DNA of 64,000 bases from Rotaria sordida (Eukaryota > Rotifera > Eurotatoria > Philodinida > Philodinidae). The position numbers and the translations under genes were made by a program. Positions within the stretch are counted from its first letter, which is position 1; each line of letters starts with the position of its first letter. Under the pieces are notes generated by a model. The model did no database searches. It saw only the letters and a program-made list of their open reading frames with translations, and was not told the origin of the DNA. Positions 1-11,000 of this stretch are shown one piece after another. The DNA is taken from contig CAJNOL010000604.1 in NCBI GenBank assembly GCA_905250125.1, positions 1-64,000 on the forward strand, in the 5' to 3' direction.

Positions 1-253
1 TTGAGATCTTTGTCTGTTATTAGAGAAATAATATTTCTTTTTTTTTTTCTATCATGAAATTTTCAACCTTTCAAAAAACAAAGATGTTTGTCTAAATTAG
101 AAATTATCTTTTTATTTCTTCGATTAAATAAAAAGAATTTAATAAATATTTTTTTTTATATACCGACATAAGTTTGGTCGGTTGAATGTTGTTCTCTTTT
201 TATTTTAATTCTTGTTAACCCAAATAAGAGGATACAAAAACAAATGAAAATAT

Positions 254-945
254 TTATTTCTCTTTCTTGGGTTTCTTTTCATCTTCAGCTGCTTGTTTAG
301 CTTTCTTTTCACGTTGTCCAATGAATCGTGCATCAGCACGAGCCATACGTAAAGCTTGAAAAGCTTGAAATTTAGTATCAGCATCATTAATTGGTCGAGC
401 CTTTTCACGTCTGACTAGTTGTTTAATTGGCATAACACGTTGTTTTTTAAGTTGTACAGCCAATTTAATTTCTTCTGGTTTAGCATCGTTCTTTTTAGGT
501 TTATCAGATTTTAATGGAAACAAAATAAGTTTGCCAAGATATTGTTTTAGACGTTGAACATTAAGCTAGAAAACAAAAATCATATTAAATGAATATTTTC
601 TTCTTAATTGAAAATTACTTGAAAAGCTTCAGTGGATTTATTACGTCGTCGATGATCAACGGCAATACCAATGGTTCGAGCATATTTTGGATGAAGACCA
701 GCAGCACGTATTTCATCCAATGAAAATCCACGTCCAGAACGAACTTTCATATTGTAACGACGTGTTGTACTATGAACAATAGGACGTAATGAACCTTTAG
801 CTGGTCGAGGAGCAACACGTTGGGCTTTAACTAAACGTTTCCGATATCGTCGAGCTTTACGAGCTGCTTGATCGAACCATGTACGTACATGTAATTGCCA
901 CTTTTTATTGAAATGAGCATTTGGAATAACGTTGTTGTGTTTCAT
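254..945 (-). CDS. RPL13: 60S ribosomal protein eL13 (RPL13)
   Basis: Structural protein of the large cytosolic ribosomal subunit. Two exons on the minus strand, 945-619 and 565-254, are joined across a 53-base GT...AG intron in phase 0. They give 212 residues, against about 211 in vertebrate eL13. Diagnostic stretches are RIAPRPA-like VAPRPAKG, the [13 protein letters not shown] segment, [18 protein letters not shown] across the middle, and the RMARADARF segment near the C-terminus, followed by a lysine-rich tail. The ATG at 945 puts HFNKKW at the position of the family's HFHKDW, so the start is convincing. It is divergent from the anoctamin gene, with about 1.5 kb between. No damage is seen. 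The identification rests on recognised family motifs and full-length agreement. Confidence 0.97.
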
Positions 946-2420
946 TATTTATTTTTCGACTCTTCTGATGTCGATCTATCAAAACAAAATAAAATATTTT
1001 TTTCATTTATTAATAAAATAAATATGATTAAATCAAGTCCTCAGATCTCATAATCGATATCATTAGAACCCACATACATAAGACGAACGAGCTGCTGCTT
1101 AAATTTAAAATAAAAAATCGTGTTTCTTTGTTTTTTTTTCAAAAAACAAGAAAAATTAAGTAGTTGTTCGTTCGTCTCACGTTTAATATGTTCTTCAATC
1201 GTCGGTTATCATCATTGGACTGATTTGAAATACAAATAAAATTAATTCTGCATCAATCAACGAAATACTATTTTCAGAATAAGTATCCACTAATCTATCT
1301 TATATAAATGAATATCACATGCAGATTTTTAACAAAAAATTATATATAATAATACAATCGTATACAAAACAAATGGAAATTGTTTATATGAGAAATATTC
1401 GATTGAAGGTAAACTATGGATTGATTGTCTATTCGATTTGATTTGATTGAAGAAATTATGAAAAAGATCGATTTTTATAATAAATAAATTTTATCAATAA
1501 ATAAATTTTCTTAATTAATTTAGAAAAATTTTTCTAGAAATTCATCATTTCTTTCGATTGGAGGATATTCGACTAATTACATGTAGAAATGAGTCATTTT
1601 AGAGACTATTGCGATGTGATGCTCGGTTGAGCGAGTCGAATAAGTGTAAATAAATGGGATTTTTCTAACGACGAATCAAATCTAATATATTTATTTATGG
1701 CAATCGAATATGAATCATTGAAATGTCAATAATAGGTGGTCATGAGCCTGATACAAGTAGATTTTAGTGTCTTCATTAAAAGATTAGTTTGACATATGAC
1801 TACATCTATTTATTTGATTTATTAATTAGAAGTGATAAACTTATCACTGAAACTCATTTCTGTTTTGATTATATATTACACGGTTCTATTGTTTTCTCAC
1901 ATTCATAAAAGAAGAAACTATCTATAGTTAAGTTTCCAAGACACTTCTGTGATTAATTATTCCTTCATTTTAGCCAGATATTGTTAATATATCCTATTAT
2001 TAATCGCTCTGATCCCATATTAACGGTTTTTTTCGTACTACTGCCGGTATACCGTGATAGAATGGTGGTCTAAAGATAGCCAACTGATAAAGCATACAAC
2101 TACTACCGGTTGATTGTCGATATAGTGGTAACTATTCATCACTAGTAGTGTTATCATCGGTATAGTGCAAATTATACCAAACAATCTACCGACGATTTTT
2201 TAGTTCGGTTTAAATCATATAGGATCTTTTAGTCTCTATTTTAAAATAATTCATAATGTTTTACATTGAGAATAGATCTTTCAATATTTATAATATACTT
2301 TCAGTTCAATAAATCAAGTTGTCTTTAAATTAATAAACTAAATTTGATTTATTTCTTGAAAATTTAAATTAATCTAAGATTTTTAATATAGTTATTTAGA
2401 TCTATTAAATTTTAAATCAA
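946..2420. other. Intergenic region between divergent RPL13 and anoctamin genes
   Basis: AT-rich and without a convincing coding segment. It should carry the promoters of both flanking genes because they are transcribed outward. Around 2035-2200 there is a short cluster of imperfect repeats built on CCGGTATA/ACCGGT-like motifs, the only visible structure. No TATA box or transcription start can be assigned with confidence. Confidence 0.6.
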
Positions 2421-5400
2421 ATGACACTGTACGACAACTTTGACTTTAAACCTCTTGTTGTTCTTCATTTTTCATCTACAACACCTGATGAAACTAAAAA
2501 CTGGGTGATTAAACGCTTGATTGCACGACAAGATGAAGATGATGGTGCTGATTTACTTGTTCGATATGATACTGATCCTGAAAGTCATGTAAGTAACTTA
2601 TCTTCTTTTCATATTAACTTTCTTTATTTTCTATTAGAACGATATTCTTCTAATCGGTGCAACTCTAGATCGTTTATTACTTGGTGCTGAAGAATTACGA
2701 ATTAAAAAGCCGTATAAAAATGATACTTTACATGAATTTCTTATTTCGGATATTCATAATTTTAAAAATTCTGGTACAAATATTAATTTTTGTCTATTCT
2801 TTTTTGTTTTAAAAACAACATATTTTAATTTATTAGAAAATCTAGATAATTTTCTACTTAAATCTGAAAAACAAGTTATTATTTGGGATGAAATACAAAA
2901 TGTACGTCCAATGCAACATGAACATACTGTACCGGGTGTTCCTACAAAATCAATAACACCTAATAATGATACAATTCGTATGTAAAATTAATTGAAAAAT
3001 AAAATTAACATCATTGTTTTTTTATTAGTTGGTCTTCTACGTGACCTTGATTTTGTTATTAGTGTTTTTCCATTACATGATAAAGAAGCAATTAAATTAA
3101 TGGAACATGATTGGTTCATGTCAACACATTCATTTTTTAAATCACAAGATATTCGTAAAAGAATTGTGCTTAACAATTCAAAGTAAATTTTAATAAGCTT
3201 TTTTTTTAATAGATAAAATTCGAAATTATTTTGGTGAAAATGTTGCATATTATTTTGCATTTCTTGAATTTTATACAAAAGCACTTATACCTACATCTAT
3301 ACTTGGTGAATTTCTTTTTCTTTTTGTTGGTTTAGTTTAATTTAATTTAATTTAATTTCTTTTTGCTTTCAAGGTTTTCTGGTTAGTATTTGGCCGGGTT
3401 CAGAGTTTTTAAAATATTCATTATTTTGTATTTTTAATGTTATTTGGTGGAGTATATTCGTAAGTAATTATTATAAACTATTTTATTAGACGTGTATCGT
3501 TTAAATCTAGATGGAACAATGGAAACGTTTGAGTAATAAACTTGCTTATCAATGGGGTTCATATGATTTTAAAGTCTTTGAACGTCCCCGTTCACTCTAC
3601 TATGGAGATTTACAACTTTCACCAATAACAAATCAACCAGAACGAGTATATCCAAGGTAAGAATAAAAAAAAAACATACGAATTCTATATCAATTAGAGA
3701 TTGTAGGGTAAGCTTTTCTCGTACTTTATACACTGATGAAAGAAATTTTCTTATCCTTATCCTGCCCTGTAGAACCTCTACCCTAGCCTGCAGGGAAGGA
3801 TAGGAGTAACCGTGCACTTCTGTAATGTTAACTTTCTTAATTCGTTCATTATTTAGATGGAAACGAATATTAAAAAAATATTTAGTTACTTATCCAGTAG
3901 TAATGTGTTGTTTAGCATTATCATTATGGATTTATTTTGGTTATTATCGAATACAAATAAAAACAAATAATAATTATCCATTAGATAGTTCTTTATTTTC
4001 TATTCATGCTAAACTTATGCGTACAATGCCATCAGCTGGTTATTCATTACTTATTATTCCAATGAATTTAATTTATAAAAAAATAGCTACATATCTGACT
4101 GATTATGGTAAAAGACAAAAGATGATATAAGAAATTAGAAATTTACTTTGTTTTTCGTTGTTTTTTTGATTGTTTTAGAAAATCATCGTCTTCAAACAGG
4201 TTATGAAAATAATTTAACATCGAAATTATTTGTTTTTTATTTTATAAATTGTTTCATTGGACTTTTTTATGAAGGATTTTTTAATGTTAATTATGGAAAT
4301 GTTGTGCAAGTAATGAAATGAATTTATTTATTTTTGAAAAATTTAAATATACTTATTTTAGTTACTTATATCATTGGTTATTTTAAATGCTATTTTCTTA
4401 AAATTTACTGAACAAATTGGTCCATACGTACTGAAACGTATTAAAAGAAATCAATTAACTGAAGGAAAACCACAAATTGGTCAAGTTAGTGATGCAGTGA
4501 AACAAGCAAAAACATTAATTTCATTTGACGTACTACAAAAAAATTGATTTCAGATGATATTTTAAATTATATATGAGCTATTTTTTAGGGAACATATGGA
4601 GATTATTTGACCATCTTTGAACAATATGGCTATGTTGCTTTATTTTCGGCAGTAAGTCTAATAGAAGAATGTGAGATTAGTACGAAGTGCAAAAAAAATA
4701 CTGATCCCTCGAGATTGAAATGTAACTAAATATTAATTAATAATTACAAAAGAACTGAATTATACAATAACAGTAACAATAGTGAATGTACAATATATAC
4801 ATGAATAGTTTTATATAATCTTACAATTTAAAATTTAAATCAAAGAATAATTGTTATTTTTCATCTATGTGAACCTATTTCTTTATCATATATTGGAAAA
4901 TTTAATTTTAACAGTCAAAGTATTCTTGATGAAAGTTATATGAAATAGTAGAGTGAATAACATAGACTGTAGATACGTGTTGTAATGGAATGGTTATTTT
5001 GTATATGAATTATTATAATTTGTGAAACTTCTGTCATTGTTAACAATTTGTTGAAAATTTTTTAAAATCAGGAATTTTCAAAAAACGACTCGATTTCAAA
5101 CTTTCTTTATTTTCATTGAGAGAGAATGAAATAATTTTCTAGTTTTATTGCATTAAGTTACAAATTAATTACACTACATACTACATATATATTATTATGT
5201 TAACTTATTTTAAAACTGTAACAATATTAATAAAAAGTGTTAGGGGGTCAGTTTTTTTTGCACTCTGCACCATTTATTAAAGAAGAATTAGATCTCATTT
5301 TTAAGCGGAAGTCAGCTGTTGTTAGAAGGAGCTGAGCATTCTCTAGCCTTCATTTGATGACGACACTAACAAAAATGTTTATCACAGTTAGGATAAGATA

Positions 5401-6288
5401 ATCTGTCGATACTGTAACATTGTATATTTAAAGATGCTCGTTAAATAATAGATTTGAGTTTATTATAGTTCACATTTTAATTTCATAAGGATTTTGTTAG
5501 ATGCATTTTCGAGAAAGAAAAAAAGTTCGATTTACAAAACAGATTGTCTTAGGTCAGCTCACACAAAAAAAAGTATTCATTTTTTCTGATGTTGTCGATC
5601 ATTACAATAATTCAAAAATAATGTTGATACCAAACTTACACATGAAGTAAACTCTTAGTTAGCTATTATGTTTTCACTAGGTCTTTCCATGGATCGCAAT
5701 TTGTGCATTAATTAATAATATATTTGAACTTCGTGCTGATGCTTTTAAATATTGTCATGTCTATCAACGTCCATTTGCTCAACGTGCTTGGAATATTGGT
5801 CAGTAAATTTGTTCTATCGTTAAAATTCTTTAAATATGTATTTATAGGTAGTTGGCGTTATGCATTTGATATACTAAGTTCAATCGCCATTGTTACTAAT
5901 ACAGCATTAATTGCAATGCAACCATCAGTTCGTGAATATTTTTCATCATATACAGATGCTGAATATTTTCTAATTTTTGTTGCTGCTGAAGTATAGCTAT
6001 TTTATAATTCTTTTTTTTCTCTTATGAAATATGTGGGTTTTTTTGTTGTTGTTATAGCATATTCTTTTAGCATTGAAATTTGCTATTAGTTTTGCTATCC
6101 CAAGCACACCAGCGGAAGTTCAAATTGCTAAAAATAAACATCTCTATGAATCTCATCAAGCTTTAAGACTTGAAGTAAGAAAAATACAATTAAAAATAGA
6201 TTATTGAATTTTTGTATTCCTCTTTTGTTTTTCTTTCTAGCGTGAACGCAGAACATTAAAAGCTCAAGTATCAATCAAGAAACATTAA
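2421..6288 (+). CDS. ANO10: Anoctamin-10-like membrane protein (TMEM16K type)
   Basis: TMEM16 family member; relatives are lipid scramblases or ER-plasma membrane tethers. Fifteen exons are supported by frame and splice motifs: 2421-2588, 2638-2773, 2837-2977, 3029-3154, 3213-3329, 3374-3459, 3511-3656, 3857-4107, 4179-4309, 4362-4529, 4589-4651, 5681-5798, 5848-5990, 6058-6174 and 6241-6288. They add to 1,959 bases, or 652 aa, close to the roughly 660 of human ANO10. Family landmarks are KIRNYFGE...YYFAFLEFYT before the first membrane segment, the ENHRLQTGYE loop, FEQYGYVALFS, NNIFELRADAFK and RPFAQR. The hydrophobic segments are spread through the anoctamin domain. Family membership is firm; assignment to ANO10 rather than another deep branch is by length and resemblance. 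The donor after 3329 is a weak GTTTAG, and the 1,029-base intron 4652-5680 is far longer than the rest. Confidence 0.93.
4681..5270. mobile_element. Terminal-inverted-repeat element inside an anoctamin intron
   Basis: The only long intron of the anoctamin gene has, near its two ends, AGTGCAAAAAAAATACTGATCCC and its near reverse complement GGGGGTCAGTTTTTTTTGCACT (read on the plus strand near 5243-5264). The roughly 590 bases between are AT-rich and noncoding. This looks like a non-autonomous DNA transposon that enlarged the intron. No target duplication could be fixed, so the exact ends are approximate. Confidence 0.5.
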
Positions 6289-6743
6289 TATATATTAGCT
6301 ATTTTGATTGGCATTTATTTTTTTTTACATGACAACTCTTTCGAGGGTACATCTGGGCCACTTTTTCATAGTCAATAAATAATCTCGCATGTTTCTTTTT
6401 TCATTTATAACATCTATAATCTTTTAGTTGTAGCTATGGTGACTTTTATATGTATGTATTAGTCTGTTTGATTGCATGATTGCTTGATAACAACAGATGT
6501 TTTCTTTTTCGACATAATAAAGCATGTTATTCCTTGAAAATGGTTAGTATTAGGCATTTTCTTAAACTATCAGATCTTCATTCTAAATAAACAAGCTTAT
6601 AAATAATGATCTTACTAGTTTTCTTTTCATTGTTTAACCGAATTTAGAGGAAAAAGCACAATTTTCAGTGCTACAAAGTTGGATCTTTCATCTTTCAAAC
6701 TATTAAGATAAATGAGTTGATATAAAATTATCTTTCGAATATT
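6289..6743. other. 3' flank between convergent genes
   Basis: No coding signal is seen. An AATAAA-type hexamer at about 6516 could be the polyadenylation signal of the anoctamin gene. Confidence 0.4.
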
Positions 6744-7184
6744 TTAATATTCCAATGTAATCTTGTCTGTAAGTGGATCTACGATACTTGTATCTGATGA
6801 TATTGCATCACTGCCAGTTTTAGTTGGTATTGCTAAATTGCTATTAGCATGTATTTGTTTTATTGTTGTTTTTTTATTATTCATATGATTGATTTGAGCA
6901 TCTTGATCAATGACTGATACAGTTTTTTTCGTTAAATGATAATGACGATGAGATATACCTTCGATTACATCATTCGATATAACAGTTATACCTGGTCCCT
7001 GTTGAACTTCAGATAATTCGTCAATATCAATAATTATACCTTGTGGTTGTTCAAATATAATATTTGTTTGCGTTTGAGTTTGATCAGCTCTTTTGATAAA
7101 TATTTGTGACAGAAAAAGACCAAGTAGAATAATGACCATGACAACACCGAAAGCAGCAAGCAAAGAAATAATAAAAATTGCCAT
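6744..7184 (-). CDS. Small single-pass membrane protein, unknown function
   Basis: Uninterrupted 146-codon frame starting with ATG at 7184. The first 33 residues are strongly hydrophobic (roughly residues 2-30), then the basic stop-transfer-like IKRAD. The remaining 110 residues are polar, rich in I, D, T and N, with no recognised domain. This looks like a type III or signal-anchored protein with a cytosolic tail. Codon use, rich in A/T third positions but with balanced amino-acid composition, looks like its coding neighbours rather than random AT-rich sequence. It is convergent with the anoctamin gene. There may be an upstream exon that I could not place. I do not recognise the family, so the call rests on length, composition and the membrane anchor. 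Confidence 0.55.
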   Translation of the reverse strand: MAIFIISLLAAFGVVMVIILLGLFLSQIFIKRADQTQTQTNIIFEQPQGIIIDIDELSEVQQGPGITVISNDVIEGISHRHYHLTKKTVSVIDQDAQINHMNNKKTTIKQIHANSNLAIPTKTGSDAISSDTSIVDPLTDKITLEY

Positions 7185-8439
7185 TCTATTGACTTGATCG
7201 ACCGTATATATTTAGATATAGAGTGAAAATATGATAAATTCAATAAATAGTGATCATTTTTGTCACTGTTGCTAAAGTTCAGCGAAAAATGATTTTAATA
7301 TCTAAAATTAATATACAAAGAAGTAAAGAAGAATGAAATAAAAAGAAAAAGCTTGTTGTTGCGTTGATTTAGTTCCGAGTAATTGGAAAATGCAGCGCGC
7401 TTTCTCTATCATTAACAGAAATTTTCTCAGGAATTATATTAATACAATTATCATGTTTGCAAAGATCTCTTCCTTTATTGAAGTTTTTTTTTAATAGATC
7501 GTATTAGTATCGTTAAAAAACAGCTACCATCAGCACATAATTCGATGTACTCTATGTTGACAAATGAAAATCACGTGCATACATTAATAGAAACGTTCTT
7601 CAAATGGTTCTGTATGTGAATCATTTATTGATCTATATGATAACTTCTTACGAAATGCAGTTTCAAAGAGATATTATCAAAAAAACTTATTAGTTGCTTA
7701 AATTCAAAAGGTAGGAATCGCGAATGATTATAATAGGAAACTATTGAATAGTAACTCTATGTGATATTTTCTTGTCTTTTCTCTGTGTTCAATTTTCATG
7801 AGTCTGATTCATCTACGATGATATGAGAATGTTGTCAAAAATGGTGTTATATAAAAATAATGAGGATCGAGGAAAAAATTGATATCGCAAATATGTATGC
7901 CAACTGATTATCAATAGTATCACACTTGAAAGTTGAATTCAATTGAGCAACTACTCCTCAAGTATTGAAATTTCAATTCAGCTATTCAAATCTTTGAGAG
8001 AGATGTCTTGTATGTATGTTTCATTGGTATCCTTAGCATGAGAAGAAAGTTGTTTAGTTAAACTAAAACAAAAACAGTTAAGTAGTTAAATACTTGAAGT
8101 TGAATTATTCAAGTTTCTAGTTTGACACATACGACAATAAAACAAGAACGAAAAGATAAAATTATTTGTCAATATTTCCATTGACGAAGGAAGCAAGTTA
8201 CAGTTTGATAACATTTGTAATAAGAATAATAACTTGATCAATTTTATCATTCATTGTCATCCAAGTCGTACTTGACCAGATCATGTTGGACGCTAATTTA
8301 CATGAAAGACCTTTGAATAGAATAGAGAAAACAATAAATCAGAGTAAAACAAAAAACTTATTCATGGACTTGTGAATATGATTTCATTTGAAGATTCAAT
8401 TTTTAGCATAAATAGGATCTCTCAGATGTTATCGGTTTC
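7185..8439. other. Intergenic AT-rich region
   Basis: No gene, RNA or organised repeat was recognised. It lies upstream of the small membrane protein gene and probably holds its promoter. Confidence 0.5.
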
Positions 8440-8484
8440 ATTGACGGTAGTTGTTAATTATCTTCCCGATAATGTCGGTCAAGC

Positions 8485-8603
8485 GTGTACACGATTTACT
8501 GTCCGCGGATTGACTGCTCATTGACTGAAACAATTTTATCCCAATTAACGTTATTTTTGCACGAGGATTTACTGTCCGTTGATTAATTCGAAGAAGATAA
8601 ATG
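8485..8603 (-). repeat. Left inverted-repeat arm of the MULE element
   Basis: Contains GGATTTACTGTCCGTTGATT near 8562 and a second copy, GATTTACTGTCCGCGGATTGA-like, near 8492. Both are reverse complements of the units in the right arm at 10843-10996. Confidence 0.6.
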
Positions 8604-8746
8604 AATAAATGAGTAGTCATTTCGTCCATCAATGTTTTTTCGAAATAAAAATCGCATAAATGTTCCTAATGAAAAAAGAAATTCACGAAGATGGGAACAA
8701 TTAACTAAATTTTCAATTGATAATGAACAATGATCATCAAATTAGA

Positions 8747-9038
8747 CCCTAGTCGAGACTCCCCAGAAGAATCCTCGGGGGAATTCCTGTCGTGAGTCCC
8801 TGAGGGAGTTAAAAGAGGATTCATGGACTCCCTAGGGAATTAATGAGTATTATCAAGGTCTCTCCAGAAGCCACCATTGGAATTCTCTGAAAAATTCAAA
8901 TTTATGAAAATTTTAGAGGGACACCCTAAAATTTGGAGACTCCCCGGGGAGTTTTAGGGGACTCTGAGATATGCAACTTCCACAGAGCCTCACGACAGAG
9001 ATTCTCGAGGGATTTCGTTGTGGAGAGTCGATTAGGGG
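8747..9038. mobile_element. GC-richer inverted-repeat element (MITE-like), nested
   Basis: About 290 bases that are clearly richer in G and C than the surroundings. The left end begins CCCTAGTCGAGACTCCCCAG. The reverse complement of the right end reads CCCTAATCGACTCTCCACAA. Further in, CTGTCGTGAG occurs in both arms. The interior repeats GACTCCC/GGGAGTC motifs many times, so most of the element can fold on itself. No coding capacity. Target duplication was not identified. Confidence 0.6.
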
Positions 9039-9126
9039 AGAAAAAAATAGTCATTTATATGAATAAAATTTGTAAAAATGTATAAATCAAGAGATTAAGA
9101 ATTTTCTTATCGTACTTTTTCTAAAA

Positions 9127-10703
9127 ATGTCTGCTACATTTGTTGAATCTACAGATGGTAAACGACAGTTATGTTACCTCAGCTATGGATATTCTTTAAA
9201 ACGTAAGAATAAAAAAGGTTCTGAGTACTGGATATGTGTTAAATCTCAAGCAACAGCTACAAGTTGTTCAGATTTATCAGTAACTGTACGTGATAAACAT
9301 ACACATGTACCTGATGAAACCGATAAACAAATATTAGAAATACAACAGAATCTTAAACGCAAAGATATTGACGAATCTGTTCCAATTGATCATATAATCG
9401 AAGAAGCATTTCATGCAATTAATAATTAATTCCAATCTAATGATTTGCTTATAAATATGCCATCAATTCATACAATTAAAAATACTGTACAAAAACAACA
9501 TCGTGAGACTTGTTCACCACTTCCTAGATTCATCGAACAACTGCCGTTTTTATTACCAGATGATTATTGCAAAACTACACAAGGTGAACGTTTTTTATTG
9601 TATGATGGACGGCTTGGTGATGTTCGTCCACTTGTTTTTTCTGCTTATAATGATATGATTTATCTATTCCAACAGGGAAATTGGTAGTAATGATATCTTT
9701 TATATCTGTCCATCTATTTTTTATCAAACATATTCCATTCATGTTTACTATGATGGCATATCAACGCCATGCATTTTCGCATTACTTAGTAGTAAATCTG
9801 AACAAACTTATACTGATATATTTGCATTGATATTTAAAAAAATGTTCGAGTTCGACTTACTTGTTAGGTTGAGAACGATTACAATTGATTTTGAACAGGC
9901 TGTCAAAAATGTATTTACAAAACATTATCCAACTATTACATTTCGTGGTTATTTATTTCATTATGGACAAAGTTTACATCGTAAATTTGTCGCTCTTGGT
10001 TTAAAAACGGCATATAAAAATGATGAAAATCTTCGTGATTGGTTCCGGTCTTTGGCAGTATTATCTTTATTATCATTAAATCATATGTTATGGGGTTTAC
10101 AATATTTAATTCATACTCAACCTGTATATATCCATGTATTCCAGATTTTCTTAACTATTATCATAATACTTACGGACCATTCAGAATATTTCCACCGCAT
10201 ATGTATAACCACTATAGTGGCGGAGCCAGGATTTTGAACTGGAGGGGGGGGGGGGGCTCAACCCCCTCTGAGGGACCTTTGAGCCCCAGTTAGTAAATAA
10301 AATACATGGTTTAAAAATTTTCCTGGGAGGGCTCAAAAGTTTCTGGGGGGGGGGGGGGTGAGCCCCCCCTGGCTCCGCCACTAAACCACTATCGTAATAT
10401 ATTACCACGTACTATTAATTATTTAGAAGGCCGTCACTTGTAGCTGAAAAAAACATGTAAATGCCCCACATCCAAATATTTATGTTGCAATTGATTTACT
10501 TCAAAAGAAACAATTATTAGCATCCATTGCAAGATTATAAGAGATTCTATGGGTGCTTCAACTCCAAAACGTCGAAAAAAAAGTTACAACAAATGAATAT
10601 TTAATAAAATGATGACAACGTTATGACAAAGGTCATCTTGATATTCCTTCCTTCTTAAAAGCTGCTGGGTTTCGATACTTCCAACGTTCATCCAAAAGTT
10701 AAA
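9127..10703 (+). pseudogene. FLYWCH zinc finger / MULE transposase-like protein, broken
   Basis: The frame opens with ATG at 9127. The first 60 residues match a FLYWCH-type zinc finger: a GYSLKRKNKKGSEYWIC core, then a second Cys and HTH near residue 57. After a stop at about 9427 the same frame continues through 9687 with the typical linker FIEQLPFLLPDDYC. Coding resemblance then shifts frame: YQTYSIHVYYDG, a transposase core with TIDFEQAVKNVF, then PDFLNYYHNTYGPF and NYLEGRH-like segments past 10,400, ending near FLKAAGFRYFQ at about 10,680. At least three frame breaks, several stops and an inserted 169-bp MITE make it non-functional. Proteins of this architecture are common relics of Mutator-like transposons in animal genomes. 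The inverted-repeat arms outside it support that origin. Confidence 0.75.
10215..10383. mobile_element. hAT-like MITE with 8-bp target duplication
   Basis: 169 bases with perfect 16-base terminal inverted repeats, TAGTGGCGGAGCCAGG and its complement, flanked by the direct repeat AACCACTA (10207-10214 and 10384-10391). The inside is G- and C-runs that pair with each other. An 8-bp duplication and a YAGNGGYGG-type terminus are characteristic of hAT elements. It sits inside the FLYWCH/MULE pseudogene. Removing it with one duplication copy restores MYNHYRNILPRT without a break, so it inserted into coding sequence. Confidence 0.85.
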
Positions 10704-10835
10704 TATTCGTTTATCTTTCTTGGGTTATTTATTTATTCATTGTTTTTTTTGTTATTTGTTCATATAATTCTTGGATTTTTTTGTTGATAATACATTGATA
10801 ATTTCACTGACTATTCTGTTGTTGATCTGTCTGCT

Positions 10836-10996
10836 TCGAATTAATCAATAGATAGTAAATCCTCATCCAAGAAAAGGACTAATTGGAAGAAATTTTCTTT
10901 TTCAATCAACGAACAGTAAATCCTTGACAGCAAAAAATTTTTATTTTTCGAGGAAAGAAGCAATTAAAATTGAAAAGTAATCAATGGACAGTAAAT
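10836..10996 (+). repeat. Right inverted-repeat arm of the MULE element
   Basis: Three degenerate copies of a TCAAYGRACAGTAAATCC-type unit, at about 10846, 10902 and 10980, are spaced by roughly 55 and 78 bases. They pair with the left arm. Confidence 0.6.
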
Positions 10997-11000
10997 TCTG

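Larger units (their letters stand above)
8440..11000 (+). mobile_element. Decayed MULE-type DNA transposon with FLYWCH protein
   Basis: A broken FLYWCH/MULE reading frame is bracketed by inverted repeat arms built from copies of a unit resembling AATCAACGGACAGTAAATCC. On the left (8485-8603) the unit is seen in reverse complement at least twice. On the right (10836-10996) it is in forward orientation three times. The best-matching stretch begins TTCGAATTAATCAA in both arms. Outer limits are approximate because both arms have diverged and no target duplication was found. Two further elements are nested inside (8747-9038 and 10215-10383), so the element is old. The class follows from the coding remains. 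Confidence 0.6.

Noticed and set aside
3155..3212. Longer exon 4 of the anoctamin gene reading to the stop near 3185
   Set aside because: Using the donor GTAAAAG at 3155 restores the family sequence KIRNYFGE; the longer frame does not.
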